Shown here: positions 1 to 8,856 of the stretch, one piece after another
How the letters are laid out: each line of letters opens with the position of its first letter
Position numbering within the stretch: the stretch's first letter is position 1
NCBI GenBank assembly: GCA_964565665.1
Contig: CAZMFZ010000027.1
Coordinates: forward strand, 1 to 32,771
Length of the DNA stretch: 32,771 nt
Direction of reading: 5' to 3'
Source of the DNA: CAZMFZ01 sp964565665
Lineage (GTDB): Bacteria > Bacteroidota > Bacteroidia > Cytophagales > UBA9547
Notes under the pieces: model-generated
Told to the model about the DNA's origin: nothing
What the model saw: only the letters and a program-made list of their open reading frames with translations
Database searches by the model: none
Translations under genes and position numbers: made by a program

Positions 1-169
1 CATTTATTTAACAAGTAGTTTCGTCATTGATTGGTAGGTTGATAATTCACATCTACAAAGCTGCACTAATTTAGATATATTCTATACACAAAAATTAATG
101 CTATTTTTTAACTTGCAACTCCAAAACATTCAAAATCTAAAAATAAAAATCTAAAATCTATTATAAAAG

Positions 170-2434
170 ATGGCATACGACATAGAAATGATTAAAAAGC
201 TGTACGCAAACTTTGGCAGCAAAGTAGAATCGGCTAGAAAAGCAGTTGGCAAACCACTTACATATACCGAAAAAATACTGTATGCTCATTTATGGGATGC
301 CGAAACTAAGGCATTTACCAGAGGCATTGATTATGTAGAATTCGCTCCTGATCGCGTTGCCATGCAAGATGCGACCGCCCAAATGGCATTGTTACAATTT
401 ATGACAGCCGGTCGAAATACCGTTGCCGTACCATCTACCGTGCATTGCGATCACTTAATTCAAGCCAAAGTAGGGGCAAAAGCCGATTTAGATACTGCCT
501 TGCAAGCCAATGCTGAGGTTTACGATTTTTTGGCTTCTGTTTCAAATAAATATGGAATTGGCTTTTGGAAGGCCGGTGCCGGCATTATTCACCAAGTGGT
601 AATTGAAAATTATGCTTTCCCAGGTGGAATGATGATAGGTACCGATTCTCACACACCCAATGCAGGAGGCTTGGGCATGATAGCCATAGGTGTAGGCGGT
701 GCCGATGCTATGGATGTAATGGCCGGAATGCCCTGGGAGTTAAAATTTCCTAAACTGATAGGCATTCACTTGACAGGCAAATTGTCTGGCTGGTCATCCG
801 CAAAAGATGTGATATTGAAAGTAGCAGGCATTCTGACCGTGGAAGGCGGCACAGGTTTTATAGTAGAATATTTTGGTGATGGTGCAAAATCGCTTTCTGC
901 TACAGGCAAAGGTACTATTTGTAATATGGGTGCTGAAATTGGAGCTACTACTTCCACATTTGCCTACGATGAAGAGATGGTAGCCTATTTGAATGCTACA
1001 GATCGTGCCGATGTAGTAGCTGCTGCCGATGCTGTAAAACAATATTTACAGGCCGACCCTGAAGTATATGCCAATCCATCTGCGTTTTACGATCAAATTA
1101 TTGAAATCAATTTATCAGAATTAGAACCGCATATCAATGGTCCTTTCTCGCCAGATTTGGCTTGGCCTATCTCCAAATTTGCCGCTGCTGTAAAGGAAAA
1201 AGGTTGGCCTTCCAAATTGGAGGTAGGGCTTATTGGGTCTTGCACCAACTCATCGTATGAAGACATGACGCGTGCAGCCTCACTTGCCCAACAAGCAAGA
1301 GATAAACATTTGGTAGCCAAAGCAGAATTTACCATTACTCCAGGTTCGGAGCAAGTGCGTTACACCGCAGAAAGAGATGGCGTATTGGCAACTTTCGAGC
1401 ATATTGGAGGCGTGGTTTTAGCCAATGCTTGTGGCCCATGTATAGGGCAATGGGCTCGTCACGGAGCTGAAAAAGCCGAGAAAAACTCAATTATCACCTC
1501 CTTTAATAGAAATTTCAGCAAGCGTGCCGATGGCAACCCCAATACCCACGCTTTTGTGGCTTCTCCTGAAATAGTAACAGCTATGGCCATTGCAGGTGAT
1601 TTAACTTTCAATCCGTTGACAGATTACTTAACCAACGAAAAAGGTGAAAAAGTAAAATTTGACGAACCCAAAGGCTTCAAACTTCCAGCCAAAGGCTTTG
1701 ATGTTGAAGATGCGGGCTATCATGCCCCTGCAGCAGACGGCAGTGCAATTGAGGTAAAAGTATCAGTTACTTCCAATCGTCTGCAATTACTTGCTCCTTT
1801 CGCTGCTTGGGAAGGTATAGATTTATTTGGGTTGAAATTACTAATTAAAGCCAAAGGCAAATGCACTACTGATCATATTTCTATGGCTGGACCTTGGTTG
1901 AAATACCGTGGTCATTTAGATAATATTTCAAATAATATGCTCATTGGAGCTACCAATTTTGCCAACGACAAAGCCAATACGGTTAAAAATCAACTGACAG
2001 GCGAATATGGCGAAGTACCAGCCGTGCAACGTGCATATAAAGCATCTCATACTGGCTCTATTGTAGTGGGCGATAATAATTATGGAGAAGGATCATCTCG
2101 TGAACACGCAGCTATGGAGCCTCGTTTTTTGGGCGTACGTGCCATATTAGTAAAATCATTTGCCCGTATTCACGAAACCAACTTGAAAAAACAAGGCATG
2201 TTGGCTCTCACATTCGCCAATCCTGCGGATTACGATAAAATTCAAGAAGACGATGCCATCGACATTATAGGTTTAACTACGTTTGCACCAGCTAAAAACT
2301 TGCAAATTGTGCTAAATCATAAAGATGGATTGAAAGAAACCATTGAGGCTAAACATAGCTACAATGCAGGTCAAATCGAATGGTTTAAAGCAGGTGGTGC
2401 TTTAAATATTATTCGTGCCAATGCAATTAAATAA
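170..2434 (+). CDS. acn: Aconitate hydratase, mitochondrial type
   Basis: Interconverts citrate and isocitrate in the TCA cycle in the cytoplasm, using a [4Fe-4S] cluster. The 754-residue length and the layout match the mitochondrial-type aconitases found in Bacteroidota. Three cluster cysteines are visible: Cys358 in IGSCTNSS, and Cys421 and Cys424 in NACGPCIG. The 63/66 spacing is that of mitochondrial aconitase. Other family blocks are TDSHTPNAGGLG near residue 160 and the swivel-domain motif GDNNYGEGSSREHAA near 640. The ATG at 170 gives the usual N-terminus and follows an AT-rich leader without a Shine-Dalgarno sequence. The gene stands alone, is closed by a strong terminator, and has no other TCA-cycle gene beside it. 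No lesions are seen, which is useful as a quality control for the broken cassette just downstream. Confidence 0.97.
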   Translation: MAYDIEMIKKLYANFGSKVESARKAVGKPLTYTEKILYAHLWDAETKAFTRGIDYVEFAPDRVAMQDATAQMALLQFMTAGRNTVAVPSTVHCDHLIQAKVGAKADLDTALQANAEVYDFLASVSNKYGIGFWKAGAGIIHQVVIENYAFPGGMMIGTDSHTPNAGGLGMIAIGVGGADAMDVMAGMPWELKFPKLIGIHLTGKLSGWSSAKDVILKVAGILTVEGGTGFIVEYFGDGAKSLSATGKGTICNMGAEIGATTSTFAYDEEMVAYLNATDRADVVAAADAVKQYLQADPEVYANPSAFYDQIIEINLSELEPHINGPFSPDLAWPISKFAAAVKEKGWPSKLEVGLIGSCTNSSYEDMTRAASLAQQARDKHLVAKAEFTITPGSEQVRYTAERDGVLATFEHIGGVVLANACGPCIGQWARHGAEKAEKNSIITSFNRNFSKRADGNPNTHAFVASPEIVTAMAIAGDLTFNPLTDYLTNEKGEKVKFDEPKGFKLPAKGFDVEDAGYHAPAADGSAIEVKVSVTSNRLQLLAPFAAWEGIDLFGLKLLIKAKGKCTTDHISMAGPWLKYRGHLDNISNNMLIGATNFANDKANTVKNQLTGEYGEVPAVQRAYKASHTGSIVVGDNNYGEGSSREHAAMEPRFLGVRAILVKSFARIHETNLKKQGMLALTFANPADYDKIQEDDAIDIIGLTTFAPAKNLQIVLNHKDGLKETIEAKHSYNAGQIEWFKAGGALNIIRANAIK

Positions 2435-2460
2435 TTTTATATTTTGTGATAATTTTTAAA

Positions 2461-2490
2461 AAGCCGCTTCACTTTAGAAGCGGCTTTTTT
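2461..2490 (+). terminator. Rho-independent terminator after aconitase
   Basis: A perfect 10-bp stem (AAGCCGCTTC at 2461-2470 with GAAGCGGCTT at 2476-2485) with a 5-nt loop is followed by a T run. It lies 26 nt after the aconitase stop codon and separates that gene from the restriction-modification cassette. Confidence 0.9.
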
Positions 2491-2578
2491 GTGATGTGGG
2501 ATATTAGAAAACCCTAATAGTAATTAAGAGCTATGAACAACTACTAAAAATGATGATTTTGTAAAATGTTATTTTTAA

Positions 2579-3566
2579 ATGAATAAACGCTTAGTGGCTT
2601 TTCCTTTATAGACCTTTTTGCAGGAATTGGAGGTTTTCACTCGGCATTGAGTTCAATGGGTGCTAATTGTATTTTTGCTTCTGAGTGGGATAATTTTGCT
2701 GCACAAACTTATGAACGAAATTTTGTTTTAAACCAAACGGAGACATTGCAAAAATAAGCGAAACTTCAGTCCCAAAACATGATATACTTTGTGGTGGATT
2801 CCCCTGTCAGGCATTCTCAATTGCAGGAAAACAAAATGGGTTTGAGGATGTAAGAGGCACTGTATTTTTTGAAATTGCTCGAATCGTAAAACATCATTTA
2901 CCCAAAGTGCTATTTTTAGAAAATGTTAAAAATTTGGTTGCTCATGATCACGGAGATACATTAAAAACCATAAAAAACACCCTTAAAGAGTTAAACTATA
3001 ATGTTTTTTTCTACGTTTTAAATGCCTGTAATTTTGGACTATCACAAAACCGTGAGAGAATTTATATAGTAGCGTTTCATAATAAAATTAACTCAACAAA
3101 TTTTAAATTTCCAACTCCCACAAATCAACAAGTTTGCTTAGCAGACATTTTGGAAAAAAATTCAATCAATGGCAAAGTAATTGAAAGAAACGATATTGAA
3201 ATATATAAAAACTATACCTTGCCATTTTCATTTTTTGGAGAAATGCAATTACTAAATAAACCCATTCAGATTGGAATAGTAAATAAAGGTGGGCAAGGAG
3301 AAAGAATATACCATCCATTAGGGCAGGCTATCACCTTATCAGCTTAGGGCGGGGGAATAGGTTCAAAAACGGATCTATATTTGATTAATGGGCAAATTCG
3401 CAAATTATCGCCCCGTGAGTGTGCAAGAATTCAAGGTTTTCCAGAAGAATTTATAATACATCCATTAGTGACACAAGCGTACAAACAATTTGGGAATAGT
3501 GTATCTATAAATGTACTGCAAAAAGTAGTTGTGGAAATTTATAAAATTTTAAAAATTGATGAATAA
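2579..3566 (+). pseudogene. Broken C5-cytosine DNA methyltransferase, M.HhaI-like (GCGC)
   Basis: Conceptual translation across the lesions gives a nearly complete C5-cytosine methyltransferase that strongly resembles M.HhaI from memory. Motif I is FIDLFAGIGGF (from 2605), the catalytic PCQ motif is in GGFPCQAFS (about 2790-2816), ENV is near 2920, QNRERIY near 3045, and the end carries LSPRECARIQGFP and QAYKQFGNSV. The target-recognition part contains GKGGQGERIY, so GCGC is the likely target. Three lesions are visible: the ATG at 2579 is out of frame with motif I, implying a lost base near 2588-2592; a lost A in the AAA run at 2730-2732 shifts the frame and runs into TAA; and an in-frame TAG at 3345-3347 sits where M.HhaI has Tyr in SAYGGG. 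The last codons overlap the nuclease start by 8 nt. As it stands it should be non-functional. Confidence 0.9.
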
Positions 3567-4306
3567 ACAGCAATTACTCGGTTCCCAAACTGCAAAAAAT
3601 GGTTTTTTAAACGAAGATGAAATCGTAAATAAATTCAATAACTGGCTATTAGATGAAGATGCACAAAAATGGCTTTTAATTATGCAATACGACTTAGAAG
3701 TAATAGAATATGTAAAAGCAGTTAAAGTTAGTGGGTATAAAACAGATGTTCAAGCACAAGTCACAATACAACTTAAAGGCGCAATCGGCATTCAGAATTT
3801 ACAAGTAAAATTAGTTAGATACCTAAAAGGATTTAACCAAATAGTTAAAAGATGGATAGATACATATGTAGAAATGTGGGACATTCCAGACAATATTTCT
3901 ATTAATTTAAAACAATATACAGGTGAATTAGCACCATCAGTAACAAGTTTAAAAGACAAAAGAAGAATGTTTGCTTTCGAATTTTCAGTTGAAGAACAAG
4001 ACAAAATACATGCTTGGCTAAGTAAAAATAAATCCTTAATAGTTTCGGATATACTGAAAGGAAGTGGACAGTTTTCTGCCGAATGGATGCTTGTAGCCCA
4101 GAAAACTGTAGCAAATTCAAAATGGATTTTAAAGCGAATGAATTTTTGTCTTAATTATTTTGGAAATGGTGAAGTTAAAAATTACTAAGCGTGTAAACTT
4201 TAAAATTGGCCGAATTACGATGCAAAGAAAAAGTGGAGATGGAGGAAGAATTACTTCAAATATGCCACAGTTCAAAATAAACCCAGCTGAATTGTTTCAA
4301 CTTTAA
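3559..4306 (+). pseudogene. Frameshifted type II restriction endonuclease, HinP1I-like (GCGC)
   Basis: The open part (3559-4188, 209 residues from the ATG) resembles R.HinP1I along its length: TAKNGF at the start, SGYKTD followed by QVK (candidate catalytic Asp63, Gln82 and Lys84), GFNQI, TGELAP, KDKRRMF and AEWMLVAQK. R.HinP1I is about 247 residues and cuts G^CGC, the sequence M.HhaI-type enzymes methylate, so the two genes form a matched pair. The frame stops early at 4186-4188. Removing one A from the A5 run at 4177-4181 restores a tail with NFKIGRITMQRK and FKINPAELF, ending at TAA 4304-4306, which again matches HinP1I. The true start is the ATG at 3559, overlapping the methyltransferase end. 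Whether the shortened form keeps activity cannot be judged; the conserved tail suggests not. Confidence 0.85.
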
Positions 4307-4323
4307 TAAAAAAATATTCTCCA

Positions 4324-4357
4324 TTGTGTCATTAATTAGTCTCATTTTTATACTTTG
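4324..4357 (+). promoter_or_regulatory. Candidate promoter for the DUF1573 gene
   Basis: TTG at 4324-4326 and TATACTTTG at 4349-4357 are 22 nt apart, which resembles the Bacteroidota TTTG / TAnnTTTG promoter with one base of slack. The same TTTATACTTTG string lies ahead of the sensor kinase near 12119-12129. The start would fall near 4365, just before the ATG at 4376. Confidence 0.4.
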
Positions 4358-4375
4358 ATTCAATATTCAATTCCC

Positions 4376-5464
4376 ATGACAAAAGCTTCCCTCACATACA
4401 TTTTCTGTTTCCTATTTTTTCACCTTGCATCGGCACAGGAAAAGAAAACATCAATAGCATTCAATTATTATACGCACGACTTTGGCACCATAAAGGAAGA
4501 AGGTGGAATTGTGACTTATGAATTTGTATTTACTAATGCAGGAAGCACACCTTTGCTCATTAAAAATGTACAAGCCTCGTGTGGCTGCACTGTACCTGAA
4601 TGGTCGAAACTGGCAGTTGCTTCAGGGAATACTGGCATGATTAAAGTAGAATTTAATCCCGCAAATAAGCCCGGACCATTCAATAAATCCCTCACCGTTT
4701 TTACAAATGCACTCAATGAAACAGTGATATTAAATGTAACTGGTAAGGTAATTCCTAAGCCTCGAAGACCAACTGACGATTTTCCTGATTTGATTGGCAA
4801 TTTCAGAATGGTATCGCGCTACATGAATTTGGGCGATATAACTACTGAAAAAGCTATTAGTAAATCATTTAATCTCTACAACCAATCGGATACCATTGTT
4901 AACATTCATTCGGTGAACAACAACAATTCATTTTTAAAAATCAATATAGATCCTATTGTATTGCTACCTAAATCGAAAGCTAAAATTTCCGTTGAATACG
5001 ACCCGGCAAAAAAAAATGACTTTGGCTATGTGCAAGATAAAATTGAATTAGTAACTGATGATAAGGTGCTGCCCATGAAGGCCATTTACGTTACTGGCAC
5101 TATATCAAAATACTTCCCCATTTTATCAGATGATGAGTTAAAATCACAACCAAAACTGAAGCTCGACAACATGAGCCACGATTTCGGCATTATAAAACAA
5201 GGCGATAAAGTGAGTACCGTATTTGCAATCACAAATATGGGTAATAACCAATTGATGATTTACAAAGTAAAACCTAGTTGCGGATGCACGGTTACCAACT
5301 TAGATAAAAAAATACTAGCCTCGGGTGAAGTGGGCAAGCTTTCCATTACTTTCGATTCGCAAGGTAAAGAAGGAGTACAGGAAAAACATATTAATATCTA
5401 TAGCAACGACCCTACAAATTCCAATCCTGTAATTACTTTAAAAGCCAAAATTCAAAAGAATTAA
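4376..5464 (+). CDS. Exported protein with two DUF1573 domains
   Basis: A 362-residue protein with a signal peptide (MTKASLTYIF onwards, probable cleavage after ASAQ). It contains two copies of the DUF1573 module: HDFGTIKEEGG with SCGCTVPEW in the first part, and HDFGIIKQGD with SCGCTV in the last hundred residues. The paired cysteines in each SCGCT block are typical of the family. The middle region is also beta-rich and may be a degenerate Ig-like repeat. DUF1573 proteins are common exported proteins in Bacteroidota and have an immunoglobulin-like fold, but their function is not established. A TTG at 4355 would add seven residues, yet it lies inside the probable promoter, so the ATG at 4376 is preferred. 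The gene is monocistronic and ends against a repeat element. Confidence 0.9.
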   Translation: MTKASLTYIFCFLFFHLASAQEKKTSIAFNYYTHDFGTIKEEGGIVTYEFVFTNAGSTPLLIKNVQASCGCTVPEWSKLAVASGNTGMIKVEFNPANKPGPFNKSLTVFTNALNETVILNVTGKVIPKPRRPTDDFPDLIGNFRMVSRYMNLGDITTEKAISKSFNLYNQSDTIVNIHSVNNNNSFLKINIDPIVLLPKSKAKISVEYDPAKKNDFGYVQDKIELVTDDKVLPMKAIYVTGTISKYFPILSDDELKSQPKLKLDNMSHDFGIIKQGDKVSTVFAITNMGNNQLMIYKVKPSCGCTVTNLDKKILASGEVGKLSITFDSQGKEGVQEKHINIYSNDPTNSNPVITLKAKIQKN

Positions 5465-5475
5465 CTGTTATTAAG

Positions 5476-5566
5476 CAATGTCATTAACTTAACACCTAAA
5501 AGTCCTTCTCTGTAGGAGAAGGATTTAAGATGAGGTTTGTTAAAGATGCTTAAGTTAATGACATTG
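5476..5566. repeat. Nested inverted-repeat element, copy A
   Basis: A perfect 17-bp inverted repeat (CAATGTCATTAACTTAA at 5476-5492, complement at 5550-5566) encloses a second perfect hairpin, TCCTTCTC (5503-5510) with GAGAAGGA (5516-5523). It fills the gap between two convergent genes and may also terminate transcription. A second copy with the same ends lies at 27487-27587. No protein is encoded. Confidence 0.8.
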
Positions 5567-5584
5567 TGCTCTCAAATATAAAAT

Positions 5585-7666
5585 CTAGCCTTTCTTTTTG
5601 AGAGATGTTGCCTTTTTTAAGGCATCTTTCTCAATTACTACAAATTCAACTCTTCGGTTTTTGGCTCTGCCTTCTTCTGTTTCATTATCTGCCACAGGTT
5701 TATCTTTTCCGTAGCCTTTGGCTTCAAATCTTAATCTATTCAATCCCTTAGAAATCAAATAGTTCTTTATAGATTCCGCTCTTTTTTCAGAAAGTTTTTG
5801 ATTGTATTCACTCGAACCTACATAATCAGTATGACCTTCAATTCTAAATTTAGCTCCTTCCTGTTGTTTCATTAAAGAGGCTATTTCATCTAAACCTTCA
5901 TAAGATTCTTCCTTGATAGCTGCAGATTTGAATTCGAAGAAAATATTATCGAAACTCAGCACTTTGGCCGAATCAAGAAATGAAGTGAAAGCAAAATCTT
6001 TGATTTGCTCCAATTGCATAGTTGTATCCGTCATTGCCAATTTTTCAGTAATTTTGAAGTGGGCAAACGACTCTGCTTGCAGTTTGTATGTTTTGCCAAA
6101 TTCCATCGACATTACATATTTGCCTGATTTTGGGTTTGATGCACAAAAAGCAACAGTTTCATCTTTTTCATTTTTAGCAGTTACTGTGCCACGCAAAGGG
6201 AGGTTGAATTCCGATTCGTATAGCGTGCCGGACAACAATATGCGAGGAATTTGATGCAACATTTTAGGCAAATCAACCTTAAAAATATCCATGTGATGCA
6301 AATTGGCATCGAAAGGAGCAGAGTTAAAATAGGCATGGTCGCCTTGACTTGCCATTACAAAGCCTTTATCGTCCGATTTTGTGTTGATAAAAGGCCCTAA
6401 GTTTTCCGGTTTACTCCATTTTTCCCAACTGTCGTCTAGCCTACGGGAAACAAAAATATCATGCCCACCATAGCCTATTAAGCCTTTGGAGCTAAAATAC
6501 AATGTTTTATTATCGTTGGCCAAATAAGGATAATCTTCTGAAAACAAGGTATTTATATCAGAACCTAAGTTTTTTGCCTCCGACCATTTGTGATAAGTTT
6601 TATTATAAATTGACACATACAAATCTAAATCTCCAAAGCTCTTGTCATCTTGCAAAGCCATCAAAAGTATGTCGCCATTTGACCCCATATAATAATTAGC
6701 ATGTTCATTGCTGTTTTTATAGTTTGGAATATCTAAAGTTTGAGGCTTACCCCATTTTCCATCGTCTGATTTCGTTGATATTGATACACCCTCGCCTGCA
6801 TCTGTACCATCTTCGTTGTAGCGGTTGCCAATTACAAGTGTATTGCCATCTGGGCTTATAGATGCTACAAAATTATGGCCTTTATTATTGAGTGGAATAC
6901 CAATATTTTTTGCTTCCGACCATTTTCCACTAGAGTCTAGCTCAGAATAAAATATATCTTGATCAGGTTCATCTTTACATTCCTTTACAAAATAAAGTGT
7001 TTTACCATCTGGAGCTATTTTAGGAGAAAATTCAAAGCAATCTTCGCTATTAATTTCTCCCCCCACTACTTCTTTTACATGAGGGTGTGTTACATCTTCA
7101 ATCAAATCAGGCTCAATTGCATATAATTTAGGTGCATTTAGAAGCCCTATTCCTTTTAAAATATTCCACTCATTGATTTTACTATGATTGGCTATTATTT
7201 TTATTCCATAAACAGTAGAAGTAGGTATGAAAGTCGCAAACGACCTGAATTTAGCTTTAGAATCAGGCTTATCAAGTTGGTAAACAATTTTCTCTTTATT
7301 ATCTTTTTGAATAATCGATATGCTTTCAATAGTACCAACATTAAAAATCCCACCAATTATGATTTGATTTGCAATAGTTGGCGTAGAAAAGCCTACAGTG
7401 ATTGTATTTCTTTTGTTTGATTTCGCATAGTTCAAAATATAGCCTTCGGAATAGGGATCGTGCTTTGCATCGAGGCTCGTTAAGGGGTAGATTGTAGGCG
7501 GACCTAGCACCAACTCGGCAAAGTTATTTTCAAATTGATAAATATCGGTATATTCAAACAATTTGTTTGCCCATACTACTTTTTGGGCTTGCGATTTATA
7601 AACTGAAAAAATTAGAAGTAATAAAAACGAAAGTTTCAAAAAAAACATGTGTATTGTATTCTTCAT
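5585..7666 (-). CDS. OmpA-family envelope protein with PD40 repeats
   Basis: A 693-residue exported protein with a signal peptide (cleavage probably after KSQAQ near residue 28). Residues about 50-190 form a beta-rich domain that looks like a discoidin-type sandwich (GIKIIANHSKINEW), which is an inference. Then come PD40/WD40-like beta-propeller repeats (FSPKIAPDGKTLYFVKE, SISPDGNTLVIGNR, NDNKTLYFSSKG), a short carboxypeptidase-regulatory-like domain near 480-560, and a C-terminal OmpA peptidoglycan-binding domain with GHTD (Asp614) and NRRVEF. It should bind peptidoglycan in the periplasm while the propeller contacts another envelope partner. The domain order after the N-terminus resembles PorE of the type IX secretion system, but the TPR part of PorE is absent. 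It has its own promoter and is divergent from menE. Confidence 0.9.
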   Translation of the reverse strand: MKNTIHMFFLKLSFLLLLIFSVYKSQAQKVVWANKLFEYTDIYQFENNFAELVLGPPTIYPLTSLDAKHDPYSEGYILNYAKSNKRNTITVGFSTPTIANQIIIGGIFNVGTIESISIIQKDNKEKIVYQLDKPDSKAKFRSFATFIPTSTVYGIKIIANHSKINEWNILKGIGLLNAPKLYAIEPDLIEDVTHPHVKEVVGGEINSEDCFEFSPKIAPDGKTLYFVKECKDEPDQDIFYSELDSSGKWSEAKNIGIPLNNKGHNFVASISPDGNTLVIGNRYNEDGTDAGEGVSISTKSDDGKWGKPQTLDIPNYKNSNEHANYYMGSNGDILLMALQDDKSFGDLDLYVSIYNKTYHKWSEAKNLGSDINTLFSEDYPYLANDNKTLYFSSKGLIGYGGHDIFVSRRLDDSWEKWSKPENLGPFINTKSDDKGFVMASQGDHAYFNSAPFDANLHHMDIFKVDLPKMLHQIPRILLSGTLYESEFNLPLRGTVTAKNEKDETVAFCASNPKSGKYVMSMEFGKTYKLQAESFAHFKITEKLAMTDTTMQLEQIKDFAFTSFLDSAKVLSFDNIFFEFKSAAIKEESYEGLDEIASLMKQQEGAKFRIEGHTDYVGSSEYNQKLSEKRAESIKNYLISKGLNRLRFEAKGYGKDKPVADNETEEGRAKNRRVEFVVIEKDALKKATSLKKKG

Positions 7667-7701
7667 ATCACTTTTTTATCAGGTTTACTCAAAATTTCGC
7701 A

Positions 7702-7732
7702 CAAAAATACGAAGTAAGATAGGAAAATCAAA
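7702..7732 (-). promoter_or_regulatory. Bacteroidota-type promoter of the OmpA/PD40 gene
   Basis: On the minus strand TTTG (7732-7729) is followed after exactly 19 nt by TATTTTTG (7709-7702), a full match to the TTTG-N19-TAnnTTTG consensus used by the primary sigma factor of Bacteroidota. Transcription would begin near 7695, giving a leader of roughly 30 nt. Confidence 0.65.
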
Positions 7733-7755
7733 TTTAAAATTTCAACACAACCAAA

Positions 7756-8823
7756 ATGCCATTTGAATTAGAATTCGTAAACATAAAAGCTGACTACAAA
7801 AAAGAGGCGGAAGATTTTGTAAACAAATACAATTGTGAAGTGGAAACTTTTGAATTATCCACATCAGGTTCTACAGGGTTGCCCAAAAAACTCAAATTCT
7901 CAAAACACCAATTGCAATACTCTGCTAAGGCTACCCTCTCGAAATTACAACTCAATGATAAATTTACTGCACTTATTTGCCTCAATATTAATTACACAGC
8001 AGGCAAAATGATGCTGGTTAGATGTATTGAGGCCAATATGAAAGCATTAATTGTTTCGCCTTCTTCATCTCCTTTTGATTACATAGATAAAAATTGTGCC
8101 ATAGACTTCGCTGCATTCGTTCCTATGCAATTAAAACAAATTTTTGAGCGAAATAGAGAGGGCGATATAAATCGACTCAACCAGCTTAAAATTATACTTG
8201 TGGGTGGAGAAGCACTCGATGAAAAATTGACTCAGGAGCTTCAAACACTCCAATCAAAAGTATATCACAGCTTCGGGATGACAGAAACACTCTCTCATTT
8301 TGCATTGAAAAATATTTCTGATAGCGAGAATTATTATACAATTTTAGAGGGTGTGGCAATCGACATTGACGAACGTAATTGCCTGAAAGTAAAATCGGTG
8401 GTTACTGAAAATCAATGGATTCAGACCAACGATATTGTAGAATTGATAACTTACGAAGATATTCCAACCGCTTTTACTTGGATTGGAAGAATAGACAATG
8501 TAATTAATAGCGGAGGAATAAAAGTGAATATTGAGCTATTGGAAGGTGTAGTGTCAAATGTTTTCTTTAAAATGAGGATACAAAACAGGTTCTTTATTTT
8601 TAAGTTAAGCGATGCCAAACTCAACGAGAAAGTAGTGTTGTTTATTGAAGGCGAAGAATTAAAAAAAGAAATTCAAAATAGAATACTATCTGAAATAAAA
8701 AGTGAGCTGGAAAATCCCTTTTGGATGCCCAAAAATATTTTTTTTATTCCTCACTTACTATATACTCAAAGTGGGAAAGTGGACCGGATAAATTCCACAA
8801 AAGACATAAAAAAAATAGCCTAG
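7756..8823 (+). CDS. menE: O-succinylbenzoate-CoA ligase-like AMP-binding enzyme
   Basis: A 355-residue acyl-adenylate-forming enzyme. The P-loop-like motif STSGSTGLPKK is at residues 35-45, the adenylate-binding SFGMTET near 175, the hinge region with GRIDNVINSGG near 250, and the catalytic lysine Lys341 in SGKVDR close to the C-terminus. The short form without a long N-terminal domain is what menaquinone-pathway MenE proteins of Bacteroidota look like. MenE activates o-succinylbenzoate to its CoA ester in menaquinone synthesis. No other men gene is in the window, so the assignment rests on length and motifs; another acyl-CoA ligase activity is possible. The stop codon lies inside the palindromic terminator shared with the convergent isomerase gene. 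Confidence 0.8.
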   Translation: MPFELEFVNIKADYKKEAEDFVNKYNCEVETFELSTSGSTGLPKKLKFSKHQLQYSAKATLSKLQLNDKFTALICLNINYTAGKMMLVRCIEANMKALIVSPSSSPFDYIDKNCAIDFAAFVPMQLKQIFERNREGDINRLNQLKIILVGGEALDEKLTQELQTLQSKVYHSFGMTETLSHFALKNISDSENYYTILEGVAIDIDERNCLKVKSVVTENQWIQTNDIVELITYEDIPTAFTWIGRIDNVINSGGIKVNIELLEGVVSNVFFKMRIQNRFFIFKLSDAKLNEKVVLFIEGEELKKEIQNRILSEIKSELENPFWMPKNIFFIPHLLYTQSGKVDRINSTKDIKKIA

Positions 8824-8841
8824 CAATTGCTAGGCTATTTT
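8812..8841. terminator. Bidirectional palindromic terminator
   Basis: A perfect 30-bp palindrome with 15-nt arms (AAAATAGCCTAGCAA at 8812-8826 and its complement at 8827-8841) lies between the convergent menE and isomerase genes and contains the menE stop codon. A-rich and T-rich ends let it act on both strands. Confidence 0.85.
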
Positions 8842-8856
8842 AAGTAATCTATTCTT

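Noticed and set aside
766..1335. Long minus-strand frames across the aconitase gene
   Set aside because: They are antisense shadows of a well-conserved coding sequence.
7400..7460. Possible second start or extra gene between OmpA/PD40 and menE
   Set aside because: Plus-strand frames here lie inside the OmpA/PD40 coding sequence and have no family signal.
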